Assembly (NCBI GenBank): GCA_030425425.1
Contig: JAUIAO010000010.1
Span: 1 to 64,000, forward strand
Source: Bacteroidia bacterium
GTDB taxonomy: Bacteria; Bacteroidota; Bacteroidia; Cytophagales; Cyclobacteriaceae
Length of the DNA stretch: 64,000 nt
Reading direction: 5' to 3'
Of the stretch, positions 25,901-33,805 are shown in pieces. The position numbers and the translations under genes are program-made. Numbering within the stretch: position 1 is the first letter of the stretch; every line of letters begins with the position of its first letter. The notes under the pieces were generated by a model. The model was not told where the DNA came from. It saw nothing but the letters and a program-made list of their open reading frames with translations, and ran no database searches.

Positions 25901-27017
25901 ACTACTGAAGAAAAAGCTAGAGGAAATTGGATTAAGCCTTTCGGAAATTGGTTTAGGAGGAAAATCTGCAAAAGAAGACACGGAATCTGATACAGGTCTC
26001 AAATATGGATTAGGAGGAAAAACAGATATACTGGGATTTTCTCCTGAAGACTGGGAATTGTTTTTTGAAAACCTCCAATCTGGAAAGCTTGGGATTGATG
26101 AGTTGATTTTTTCAGTAAATGCACTATCAACAGCATGGCAGCTGCACAATGAATATGTTAGTAAAGCTGAGCGACAGAAACTTGAAAACTATGAGGCAAG
26201 CATTGAGCAACGAAAGCGATCTCTAGATTCAGAAATGCAAAAAGAGCTGAATAATGCTTGGAACAGCTCCAAGAAGAGATCCGATATAGAGAAAAAGTAT
26301 GCGAAGAAAAAAGAACAGCTAGATGCGGAATTGGATAGGAAAAAAGCAGAATTCGATTACAATGAAGCTAAAAGAGAAAAAGGTACTGCATTGATGTCCG
26401 CTATTGTTAATGTAGCTTCTCAGGTTGCAGCAAATCTTGCCAATCCAATACTCGCAGCCTTTATCGGTGCTATGGGAGCTGTGCAGATTGGCACTATTGC
26501 TTCTACACCTCTTCCGGAATTACCAGGACGCGAGGATGGTGGATATCTATCCGTTCGTCGTGCACAGGATCGAAAAATGTTCAGAGCTCGAATGCGCCCT
26601 GATCAGCGCGGCTATGTAGACCGACCGACTATCATTGCGGGTGAAAGCGGCCGTGAATTTATAGCATCAAATGAAGCTTACGAGAATCCAAGCATTCGAC
26701 CTATTCTTGATTATATAGACACGGCACAGCGAAATGGAACCATTAGTACCGTCAGACTTGGTACCATCCTCCAGGATCGACCTGCAAAATCAATTTCCGG
26801 ACGTGAAACTGGAGGCTATGTTTCAAACCAAAACCTTACACAACCTTCTACAGATCCGGAGATGAAAGAACTCTTAAAACAGTCTCTTGCTTTAAACCAA
26901 AAATTATCAAAACAGCTGGAAAAGCCGATCAGCGCTGAGGTGGCTCTTTTGGGTCAAAACGGGTTTATTGAAAAGCAGGCTGAGTATGATCAATTAACAC
27001 AAGAATCTGATATATAA
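22983..27017 (+). CDS. tail tape measure protein
   Basis: At 1344 residues, the longest gene of the prophage. It begins with charged coiled coils (1-140), then a hydrophobic segment leading to the conserved TP901-type core (about 145-460), further hydrophobic helices (about 490-610), long coiled coils (to about 1160), another hydrophobic segment, and a C terminus with the typical IIAGESGREFI sequence near 1220. The protein sets tail length and is ejected with DNA. At about 1.5 Angstrom per residue its length would predict a tail near 200 nm. This supports a siphovirus. Confidence 0.85.
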   Translation: MAKKLKEEDLQLNLIVNGDKGRKEIGKLERTIKDTTIKLKGLEAQEKKLRKSGKENSAQYKKVKASMDAYNETITKSKARIEQLRSSIDITKLSYTELRQEVNRLTRLRNLSGPNSDNWRKYDARLQQVRSQFEKVRKQGQMTSISMKGLANSFNHYIGVITAGLATLSAAIFGVRKAIDSYAEFDDKIADVQKTTGLFKDDVLEINDELKNVDTRTAQIGLLGLGRVAGKLGKNSKQDVLDFIAATDQISVALTEDLGGDIEQSINDVGKLTDIFNVDEEFGIEQGLLKVGSTINELGANSTANEGYIVNFTKRLAGVAPAAKISLANVMGLGATLDMLGQTAEVSGTAFVNLIPNMFKETADFARIAGMGLEEFTDLLENDANEALIAVLKGVKGNESSMTDLVKRLQEVGVDGARATAVVSVMANNVDALRQQQALANKAFKEGTSLTDEFNIKNETAAAKLEKARKGLYNMTVQLGEELMPVMTFSTNSFSYFVKILSVLIDFLKRNATALITLTALLVTYNGLVFLSTVSLKENIVVTTAKILLDKGQKAGLILLAAAQALFTGNLTRATAAMRLFNAVTKLNPIVLLISILAAAGAAFIAYSRKLSIAERAQKSLNEVQKTARESVVDEKLKVEQLLDIAQDQTKSIDSRKKAIKALNDLSPEYLGNLDLEKIGTDAAKKATDKYIESLLKKAKVEAAQQKLVELNKKKLDLENTDNTELSFWQQAGVYAKSAAQSYSAPGTFMMNLNANEAIKKSQVNSEEIEAIKAQEKSLMQFLKANSDEYIELVNNTPPPLGDKPLSDEEKKAAEERRKSIEDYRQKVLESTRSAAEVENAAYELRLKQAGIFNKKFENMTLEDFQIEYALLKEHESNLAKIDADAISAEIARYEESFESQLNALKTKNNEELKAFQGNKEEREQLIKDQTAAEEKLVQENLEKLQSLIEITLDKGSWEGITSDDILSDEEYELLKKKLEEIGLSLSEIGLGGKSAKEDTESDTGLKYGLGGKTDILGFSPEDWELFFENLQSGKLGIDELIFSVNALSTAWQLHNEYVSKAERQKLENYEASIEQRKRSLDSEMQKELNNAWNSSKKRSDIEKKYAKKKEQLDAELDRKKAEFDYNEAKREKGTALMSAIVNVASQVAANLANPILAAFIGAMGAVQIGTIASTPLPELPGREDGGYLSVRRAQDRKMFRARMRPDQRGYVDRPTIIAGESGREFIASNEAYENPSIRPILDYIDTAQRNGTISTVRLGTILQDRPAKSISGRETGGYVSNQNLTQPSTDPEMKELLKQSLALNQKLSKQLEKPISAEVALLGQNGFIEKQAEYDQLTQESDI

Positions 27018-28837
27018 TGCTGAGAATTACAATAAATGGAGATTCTCTTGATTTGTCTGAAGATATTTCCATTCCGATAATTTACGAAAACCCACTATTT
27101 AGTAATGAGAGAATTCCTGTTACCAAATCACTGAACTTCACTTTGCCTCAAACTAGCAACAACCTAAAGTTGCTTTCATATCCAAATCGGATTAACAAAA
27201 CGACTCATAAAAAAGAATTCACTAATGTTATTATCAGATTTCAGTCAATTAAACTACTCGAGGGAATCATTACGCTACAAGAAATTGGTACGGCTATAAA
27301 AGTTGCTTTCAAAACATACGGACTTCTTGATCTTATGAAATCACCAATTGACGGAGACTTCTATAAAGTACAGCTCGCTGACAGTAACGACAGCACATAC
27401 TCGAACTTCATGAAGGATTGTTTGGATGAAAATGAAGATCTAAGATTGGCTCCTGTTAGGAATATTCAATATAGTTGGAAAGATGATTGGCCGGAAAATA
27501 CGCTATATGATTATCCTTCAGACGATGGAGAGAAAGCTGCTGAATTGATGTATTTCAATTTTTACAACATACTAAATTCAGAATTTTATTTATCTGGATC
27601 ATTCAATTATCCATCATATTGTTATCCAGCTCCCCCAGTTTGGTTTTTATTGAGTGAGATTTTTGGGTCTAGCCTAATTTCCAACCCTTTTGACTCTGGT
27701 TTATTAAGAAAACTCATTATCAATGGTTTTTTCCAAGATCATGAACTTGTACCCTATACACTGAAGAAAGTATGGAATGAGGTTACAAGCAACTACGATT
27801 ATTTCATCGCTCCGGGGATGTATCAATCTTCAATGCCATTAGGAGATATTATTAAGAGTCTCGCAAAAATATTTTGTCAATCAGTATTCATTAAAAACAA
27901 TAAGCTCAGCATTCTTTTAAATAAAAGCTTAGTTCTGGATGCAAGCATGAAAAAAGCACCGAAATTAATTGGAGAATTAACACATTGGAAAGAAAATCGA
28001 AAAACCTATAGATATGGGTATAGTGATTATAGTGATGAAAATTTAGATTTTCACATCAGTAGATATTCAACAGAACAATCTATTGAAGATATTTTCAACC
28101 TAACCCCAGCTAGCAACGGAAGCACAAAGTATATTTCAGACACAAATCAAGTTATTACTAAAAAAGAAATCTCAAAGGATGATCCTGGTGAGCCAGACAG
28201 ATTTGATTATGAAGTATTGATTACTGGGTTTGAATCAAATGAAATCCTACAAAACGAAAATGAAACCTTCGAGGCAATAAGTGATTTGAGTCCATTAGTG
28301 AATAATGTGCATCCATTCTGGACAGATGATAAAGATGTTGTCGATGGTATTGATTTTGGATATTGGTATGTTCCTGAAGTGGCTTTGGACCGAGAGATAA
28401 GACAGCAAAAGCCATTTTTAGCAATTAATTGGGGTATAAAAGACGCACTTACAAGCAGCTGGGCTCAAGACGGAGTGGTTATTGGTCAGGTACTTTATCC
28501 CTATTGGTCTGGACACAACTATGACGCTCATGGCAATCGTCTGGGAGATTTATCACTTCAGTGGGAAGGTGTAGATGGTCTAATAGCAAACTACCATCAG
28601 GAGTTCAAAGATTGGATAGAGTCAGATAAAATTAAGGCAAAAGGAATTTTTTTAATGACTCCACTTGAAATTTCCAATTTGGACTTATCAAAAAAACACA
28701 GCCTGAAAAATAAAAACTGGTTCTTCGAAAAAGTAGAAATCACTTTTCGGTATAATAAAATCGACGCAGCACGCATTCATCTGGTTGAAGCTCCTGATGT
28801 ATCGAATGGCTCAGGGTCATCAGGAGGCGGTTTGTGA
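27017..28837 (+). CDS. distal tail / tail tip structural protein with C-terminal Gly/Ser tag
   Basis: A 606-residue protein directly after the tape measure (start overlaps its stop), where distal tail or baseplate hub proteins lie. It appears rich in beta strand with many aromatic residues. It ends in GSGSSGGGL, the same tag as on the capsid and tail-tube candidates, encoded by different codons. A direct role in host contact is plausible but not shown. Confidence 0.6.
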   Translation: MLRITINGDSLDLSEDISIPIIYENPLFSNERIPVTKSLNFTLPQTSNNLKLLSYPNRINKTTHKKEFTNVIIRFQSIKLLEGIITLQEIGTAIKVAFKTYGLLDLMKSPIDGDFYKVQLADSNDSTYSNFMKDCLDENEDLRLAPVRNIQYSWKDDWPENTLYDYPSDDGEKAAELMYFNFYNILNSEFYLSGSFNYPSYCYPAPPVWFLLSEIFGSSLISNPFDSGLLRKLIINGFFQDHELVPYTLKKVWNEVTSNYDYFIAPGMYQSSMPLGDIIKSLAKIFCQSVFIKNNKLSILLNKSLVLDASMKKAPKLIGELTHWKENRKTYRYGYSDYSDENLDFHISRYSTEQSIEDIFNLTPASNGSTKYISDTNQVITKKEISKDDPGEPDRFDYEVLITGFESNEILQNENETFEAISDLSPLVNNVHPFWTDDKDVVDGIDFGYWYVPEVALDREIRQQKPFLAINWGIKDALTSSWAQDGVVIGQVLYPYWSGHNYDAHGNRLGDLSLQWEGVDGLIANYHQEFKDWIESDKIKAKGIFLMTPLEISNLDLSKKHSLKNKNWFFEKVEITFRYNKIDAARIHLVEAPDVSNGSGSSGGGL

Positions 28838-28842
28838 GCATT

Positions 28843-28878
28843 TGTCCTTTGTATGAACCACACTTAATAGTTGATTTG
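28843..28878 (+). promoter_or_regulatory. candidate phage promoter before the lysis region
   Basis: TGTCCTTT (28843-28850) is followed after 20 nt by TTGATTTG (28871-28878), 21 bp before the ATG at 28899. Confidence 0.45.
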
Positions 28879-28898
28879 TTTACAAATTAAGAGCTCAC

Positions 28899-29234
28899 AT
28901 GATCGATTGGATTGAACAACACTGGCAACAATTATTAACTATAATTCTTGGTGGTGGCACAGCCTTTGGTGCGAAAAAAGCTATGGACGCCCAGCAAAAT
29001 TCCAGAATTAAAAAACTAGAAGACAAAATGCAGACTGTCCAGAATGACATCAGCCAGGTCAAACAAGAATTAGAAACAAACACTATTCTCGACAAGCAAT
29101 TGCGAGCTGAGCTGAAGGAACACCGAGAATCTTTAGATAAAAGACTCGATCGAATTGAGTCTGGTCAATCACAAATCATCCAACAACAATTAGACTTTTA
29201 TAAGGAAATTTTACGTGTAGCAAGTCCAAAATAA
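28899..29234 (+). CDS. small membrane-anchored coiled-coil protein of the lysis region
   Basis: A 111-residue protein with an N-terminal hydrophobic helix (about 10-26) and a long coiled coil ending in a short basic tail. This shape resembles hemolysin-XhlA-type or spanin-like proteins near phage holins. It has its own candidate promoter and lies 40 bp before the DUF5675-type gene. A role in lysis is inferred from shape and position. Confidence 0.5.
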   Translation: MIDWIEQHWQQLLTIILGGGTAFGAKKAMDAQQNSRIKKLEDKMQTVQNDISQVKQELETNTILDKQLRAELKEHRESLDKRLDRIESGQSQIIQQQLDFYKEILRVASPK

Positions 29235-29236
29235 AA

Positions 29237-29272
29237 TGTCCTTTCCATGCCCTTTCTTGGTAGCTAGTTTAG
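29237..29272 (+). promoter_or_regulatory. candidate phage promoter before the DUF5675-like gene
   Basis: TGTCCTTT (29237-29244), 20 nt, TAGTTTAG (29265-29272). The ATG is at 29277, so the transcript would be leaderless or nearly so. Confidence 0.5.
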
Positions 29273-29276
29273 CTGC

Positions 29277-29717
29277 ATGAGTTTCTTACTAGAATTAAAA
29301 CGAGACACTTACACTTTATCCAGCACTGTTGGAAAACTTTATCTGGATGGAAAGTTTTTTGGACACACTCTTGAAGATGTTTCAAGAGGAGAGAATATAA
29401 AGATCTATGGTGAAACGGCGATTCCAACTGGAATTTATCATGTCAAACTGAGTATAAGTCATCGGTTTAAGAGAATTATGCCAATGATTTATACAGAGGC
29501 AAATGGGTATGAATTAATTAATAAAGGCATATCATTTAAAGGAATCCGAATCCACGGTGGTAATAGATCAAAAGACTCTCACGGATGTATTCTATTGGCA
29601 AAAAACAAAATCAATGATGACCTGATTCAAGGCAGTTTAGAAGATGAATTGACCACTAAACTGCAATCATTAGGGGGTCAGGGTAAAATAATAGTAACAA
29701 ACCAATGGACATCTTAA
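29277..29717 (+). CDS. DUF5675-like protein, probable lysis enzyme or cell-wall hydrolase
   Basis: A 146-residue protein with the pattern of DUF5675: an N-terminal LxRDTYTLSSTxGKLYLDG segment, a TLED motif (about residues 32-35), an IPTGIYHV strand, and a C-terminal IRIHGGNRSKDSHGCILLA segment. The latter resembles the His/Cys region of L,D-transpeptidase-like folds. In phages this family sits among lysis genes, as here, directly before a holin. Biochemical activity is not established to my knowledge. Confidence 0.65.
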   Translation: MSFLLELKRDTYTLSSTVGKLYLDGKFFGHTLEDVSRGENIKIYGETAIPTGIYHVKLSISHRFKRIMPMIYTEANGYELINKGISFKGIRIHGGNRSKDSHGCILLAKNKINDDLIQGSLEDELTTKLQSLGGQGKIIVTNQWTS

Positions 29718-30193
29718 AAGCAATTCAAAACATTTTCACCGGTGATGGCGGTATCGGTGGCAAGATCATCGATGGAGTGAAAGACTACTTTCCTCCTAAG
29801 CTGGATGAGGCTGAAAAAGCTAACCTCAAAATCAAGATTCAGGAAAGCGCTCATCAGATAGAGATTCAATTGACAGAACAAGCCCTGAAAGCTGATCAGG
29901 AATTCAATGATAGAATCAAACAATTGGAAGGTACTGCAGCTGATCTGACCCAGTTCGGATGGATAGGAAGAATTGTGGTTTTTCTGCGTGGCGCTCAGCG
30001 TCCACTTTGGGGATTTTCAGTAATGTATATGGATTTCATGGTATTCTCAAACCGATGGATACTCAATGATGGAAGTCAAAAAGAAAATGCCTTTTGGATT
30101 ATCAATTTCCTGGTATTAGGTTTTTTGTTTGGAGAAAGAGCTATAAAAAATATCATCCCTTTGGTTTCAACATATCTGAAGAAATCTAAATGA
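29705..30193 (+). CDS. probable holin (3-TM holin-like)
   Basis: A 162-residue protein: an amphipathic N-terminal third, charged coiled coil (about 40-85), then two or three hydrophobic helices (about 90-150) and a Lys-rich end. The segment RGAQRPLWGF preceding the hydrophobic region is typical of the three-TM phage holins. It overlaps the lysis enzyme gene by 13 bp and the next gene by ATGA. Holins open the inner membrane at a set time. Confidence 0.65.
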   Translation: MDILKAIQNIFTGDGGIGGKIIDGVKDYFPPKLDEAEKANLKIKIQESAHQIEIQLTEQALKADQEFNDRIKQLEGTAADLTQFGWIGRIVVFLRGAQRPLWGFSVMYMDFMVFSNRWILNDGSQKENAFWIINFLVLGFLFGERAIKNIIPLVSTYLKKSK

Positions 30194-31404
30194 CCGTCAA
30201 TCAATCACCGACCGATTATGAGTTTGCGGGGAATTTTCCTGACATTAAAGTAGAGTCAGTGATAGCTATTGATGTTACGCTCAAGTATTTTGAGGGTGAT
30301 ATTATTCTGGAAGAATCATACCAACCGGATGCAGCTGATGAGATCACTATTGAGCTGAGGGAATTTTTTGAAAACTTGCTAAACTCAGAGGTGCCGGGTA
30401 TTTCTGAGGAGTCCTATCATCAGCAAAATGGTTATGGTCATTTCAGCGTCATCCTTGATGATGGAGCTGAGACACAATATGACTTCTATTGTATCGCCGG
30501 AGGCGGAAAAAACTTACCGTCCAATTTTATTGGAACCTTTTTTCATACATGGCAGCCTATTACAAAGTACATATCTACAGAATCTATCGAGTATGTAACC
30601 ATCTTTCCAAAATTAGGCGGTGAAGTTCGAGCTACCTTCACTTATCAAGATGGCACTACTGACTTTGTGGATGTGGCAGATGTGACAGCAAATCAGTTGA
30701 ATACTGTCAATATCTCACCTTACTTGATCAATGCGGATTATCAAAACCTGAAGCAAATAGAAATCTATGCTCATACTGACGGAATTCAGTTCAGCAATAA
30801 ATTAACTTATAAGTTAACCACAGAGTCATTTAAATATGATGATCAATTCATTTTCATTAATTCGCTTGGCGGTGTAGACAGCATTCGCTTCACGGGTCAG
30901 CTGGAAAGAATAGAAGAATTCAACATTGAAACAGGATTATTCGGACGGGAAACTTTAGAATATCACAGCGAATCAGATCAAAAGTGGAAGAAGAATACTG
31001 GGCTATTCAGATCAAAGCATGAGTTGCTTTGGGCACGTGACTTTTTCGGGTCAGTTGATAAATTCTGGTACCGAATTGGGGATTATCAAAGTGTTTTAAC
31101 TTATGGGAGTTTCGAATCAATAGACACTGGGTTGAATTCATATGATTTCGAATTTCAATTGGCAAGTTTAACAACTTCTCAAGATTATTTCGAGATATAT
31201 GGCTTACCAAAACCTCCTACTGCTCCTTCTAATCTTCTCGCAGTAGTTTTCTCAGACACAGAAAACAGAATAACCTGGACAGATAACTCAGATGATGAAA
31301 CAGGTTTTGAAATATGGAGATCAGATGATGATGGCGAAACCTTCAGCAAGGTTGGTGAAGTAGGAGAGAATATAACAGAATTTATTGACGATATATCAAT
31401 CTAG
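30190..31404 (+). CDS. tail fibre or adhesin-type protein with C-terminal fibronectin III domain
   Basis: A 404-residue beta-rich protein. The last 70 residues have the fibronectin type III pattern (PTAPSNLLA start, an ITWTDNSDDETGFEIWRS core, and a Thr-x-Phe-Ile-Asp end). The first 330 residues have no motif I recognise. Located after the lysis genes with adhesin-like genes downstream; it may be a surface-exposed virion protein that binds the host or its polysaccharide. It overlaps the holin gene by ATGA. Confidence 0.5.
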   Translation: MTVNQSPTDYEFAGNFPDIKVESVIAIDVTLKYFEGDIILEESYQPDAADEITIELREFFENLLNSEVPGISEESYHQQNGYGHFSVILDDGAETQYDFYCIAGGGKNLPSNFIGTFFHTWQPITKYISTESIEYVTIFPKLGGEVRATFTYQDGTTDFVDVADVTANQLNTVNISPYLINADYQNLKQIEIYAHTDGIQFSNKLTYKLTTESFKYDDQFIFINSLGGVDSIRFTGQLERIEEFNIETGLFGRETLEYHSESDQKWKKNTGLFRSKHELLWARDFFGSVDKFWYRIGDYQSVLTYGSFESIDTGLNSYDFEFQLASLTTSQDYFEIYGLPKPPTAPSNLLAVVFSDTENRITWTDNSDDETGFEIWRSDDDGETFSKVGEVGENITEFIDDISI

Positions 31405-31406
31405 TC

Positions 31407-31772
31407 ATGACAAAAATAACAGACATTACTGTAGCTGATATTGCTACGCTTGAAGAAGCAATCACGATCAAATCAAGATTGCTGAACGCTATGCTACAAT
31501 TCACAACTATGATGAAAACATGGGGTGATAAAGTAGATTTCACCTATATGCAGTTTGCTGAGGTAGAGAAGACAGATTCACAGGGCAACAAACTAATTGA
31601 GCTGTCATTCTCTGAAAGTGAAGATTTGCCACGCGCTTATCTGAGTAAGGAAGATGCAAACGCTATCATTCTTGGCATCAAGTCGCAATTCATTGCTCAG
31701 AATGATATAGTGGAAGTGAAGTTTCAGGAGCTACTCTCCAAGATTGACGAACTTGAAGCCACACAAGAATGA
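31407..31772 (+). CDS. hypothetical 121-residue phage protein
   Basis: A soluble, helix-rich acidic protein 2 bp after the fibre-like gene and overlapping the next gene by ATGA. The ends look coiled-coil-like, which would suit a fibre chaperone or trimerising component. Nothing shows a function directly. Confidence 0.45.
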   Translation: MTKITDITVADIATLEEAITIKSRLLNAMLQFTTMMKTWGDKVDFTYMQFAEVEKTDSQGNKLIELSFSESEDLPRAYLSKEDANAIILGIKSQFIAQNDIVEVKFQELLSKIDELEATQE

Positions 31773-32128
31773 AAGATTATAACGCTACATATCTAGGGCG
31801 AGTAGCGAACGGTATTTCGCAGCTTGGCAATGCACTATCAGGTGGCAATCCAGACGTTTCTGTGAGTGCGAGAATAGGAAGTATGAATGATAAGAATCTT
31901 TTCTGGAAGATGTGTCGGGGAATAGTTGATTTCACCTTCTATCCTATTGACGGTTACGGGCACTGTGCCGGAGCATACTCGGCGGATAAAGATGAGGACT
32001 ATAAAGTCGGTCAGGGCTGGATTCCGGGCTTAGTTATTATGACTATTTTGATGGTTGCATTTTGCTCAGTCATCACTCCTTTTACTTGGTTTTATCAATT
32101 TATTAAATATCTGAAAAATGCCGCATAA
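31769..32128 (+). CDS. small membrane protein of phage lysis/tail region
   Basis: A 119-residue protein. The N-terminal half contains a GGNPDVSVSARIG segment, a motif seen in small phage proteins encoded near lysis or fibre genes. The C-terminal third has one strong hydrophobic helix (about 86-110). It overlaps neighbours on both sides. Possibly a lysis accessory or host envelope protein; uncertain. Confidence 0.45.
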   Translation: MKDYNATYLGRVANGISQLGNALSGGNPDVSVSARIGSMNDKNLFWKMCRGIVDFTFYPIDGYGHCAGAYSADKDEDYKVGQGWIPGLVIMTILMVAFCSVITPFTWFYQFIKYLKNAA

Positions 32129-33398
32129 TTTCAAAGTAGGAATTGATTGGAACACCGTTGGATTTCCGGCATTGCCTGGAAAAAAATTTGTTAGCAAATC
32201 GGGGGATAATGCTAACGACTGGTCAGATCCAGAAACGCCAAAAATAGGCGTATATGGTCAAGTGACAGATAATGTGAGTGTTGTTGTCGGCACAGGCCTA
32301 TATTTGATAGGAGGTAATATGGCGTTTGATTGCGGGTTTGAAGGGGACGGCCATGTTATTCTGGATGGGCAGAATCTATATTCGATTGGGACTGTAACAG
32401 TATTGCCGGATAAAAAGTGGGATAGCGTAATATTTCGAAAATTCACCACAGTAACTCCGCCAGGGTATTATGACACTGAATATTATGGCGTATCGAATTG
32501 CATCTTCGATTCGTGCAATAAGTTAGATTTCAACCATGCTGTCATACGTGATTGCATCATAAAAGATATAGCTACCTATGTGGATGCTCAGGATACGATA
32601 CAATCAAAGAATTATAGAAATTCATATTTCAATACAGAAGTCTATCTGAATAATGCAACTTTTGGCGGCCCATCAAATTGGAATAACAACTATTTTCATA
32701 ATGATACAATTTTACATATCCATGTCAATTTCCGTGATAGCGCAGGATTCAATAGTATTATAAGAGGTCAGATAGAAGTAGGTGGTACAACCTACGCTAA
32801 TCTTGCAGCACTACGAGCTGCATTTCCTTCCGCACTTCCGGATTGCAGCGCAGACGATGTGTTGTTGCTCGGTGATCCAGCACAATACGAATTTACAGTT
32901 GATCAAGCAAGCCCAATTATAGGACAGGCGACAGGAGGGTTGAACATTGGAGGTTTAAAAAATGGCATTATTCAGAATGATTCTACAACCGAGTTTACAA
33001 CCGGAGCTACCGCTAATAACACGGCATTCAACTCAGGGTCATTAGAGCTTTCAAGCGGCACTCAATCTTATCGTGAGACCGCAGAGATAAACATGGGAAG
33101 ATTGATTAAATCACCAACTATACGCCTGAATGGAATTGTTGATTTTGTCAATCATATGCCTGACGCGTTGAATCTTCTTGTTAATCCTAATCATTTGGAT
33201 TATCAGGCGCAATGGGCAGGAAAAGACGGGGTTTACAATGGCACTTGGAAGACATTTAGATATAATCAACCGATGTACTTAAATGCAGATGGCAAAACCA
33301 CAGGGGAGTTAGATTTTGATTGGTCTGATTTAGGTGAAATTGATGTTAGGTACATTAAGATCAGAGTATATATTAGAGATGATTATAACGAGGCATAA
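32118..33398 (+). CDS. receptor-binding / tail spike-like protein
   Basis: A 426-residue protein starting with an 11-bp overlap. Residues about 40-200 have short repeating strands with Asn- and aromatic-rich turns, as in right-handed beta helices of tail spikes and polysaccharide-binding proteins. The C-terminal 130 residues look like a separate beta domain. Gene position at the end of the late operon beside the integrase is typical for host-range determinants. No enzymatic residues are apparent. Confidence 0.5.
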   Translation: MPHNFKVGIDWNTVGFPALPGKKFVSKSGDNANDWSDPETPKIGVYGQVTDNVSVVVGTGLYLIGGNMAFDCGFEGDGHVILDGQNLYSIGTVTVLPDKKWDSVIFRKFTTVTPPGYYDTEYYGVSNCIFDSCNKLDFNHAVIRDCIIKDIATYVDAQDTIQSKNYRNSYFNTEVYLNNATFGGPSNWNNNYFHNDTILHIHVNFRDSAGFNSIIRGQIEVGGTTYANLAALRAAFPSALPDCSADDVLLLGDPAQYEFTVDQASPIIGQATGGLNIGGLKNGIIQNDSTTEFTTGATANNTAFNSGSLELSSGTQSYRETAEINMGRLIKSPTIRLNGIVDFVNHMPDALNLLVNPNHLDYQAQWAGKDGVYNGTWKTFRYNQPMYLNADGKTTGELDFDWSDLGEIDVRYIKIRVYIRDDYNEA

Positions 33399-33401
33399 TG
33401 T

Positions 33402-33803
33402 ATGGGATTTGCAGGATTTAGTATTGAAATAGGTAAGATAGCACCGCAAAAAAATTACGGATTTTCGATTGAGGATAATTCAAACCTGCTTATCAACCTT
33501 GTTGATGATCAAGATAACGGCATTGAAGTACCTGCTAATGTTACTGTGCATGTTGATGGGGTCGAATACTCACTCACTAGTGATAGTGAATATGGGTTAA
33601 AAATCCCTGCTGGAAATGTAGTAGTTACCGTCAATGAGTCAAGTACTCACTTAGGAAAGGTTCTTGATCCATTCACTCACGATGGGTCAGAGATTGTGAA
33701 AATAGATGTACAGCTAAGGAAAGATGCTAAGTACTATGTAATACCAAAGCTTGGAGATCTATCTGGAAAACAATCAAATATTGCTAACCTTCAATATCCT
33801 TAA
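33402..33803 (+). CDS. small beta-sandwich-like protein at the end of the late operon
   Basis: A 133-residue protein. Its middle (NVTVHVDGVEYSLTSDSEYGLKIPAGNVVVTV) alternates strands and resembles small immunoglobulin- or carboxypeptidase regulatory-like domains. It lies 3 bp after the tail spike-like gene and ends 2 bp before the integrase stop on the other strand. A fibre accessory role is likely by position only. Confidence 0.45.
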   Translation: MGFAGFSIEIGKIAPQKNYGFSIEDNSNLLINLVDDQDNGIEVPANVTVHVDGVEYSLTSDSEYGLKIPAGNVVVTVNESSTHLGKVLDPFTHDGSEIVKIDVQLRKDAKYYVIPKLGDLSGKQSNIANLQYP

Positions 33804-33805
33804 AA

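Noticed and set aside
32118-33398. Diversity-generating retroelement target
   Set aside because: No reverse transcriptase or template repeat near the spike-like gene.
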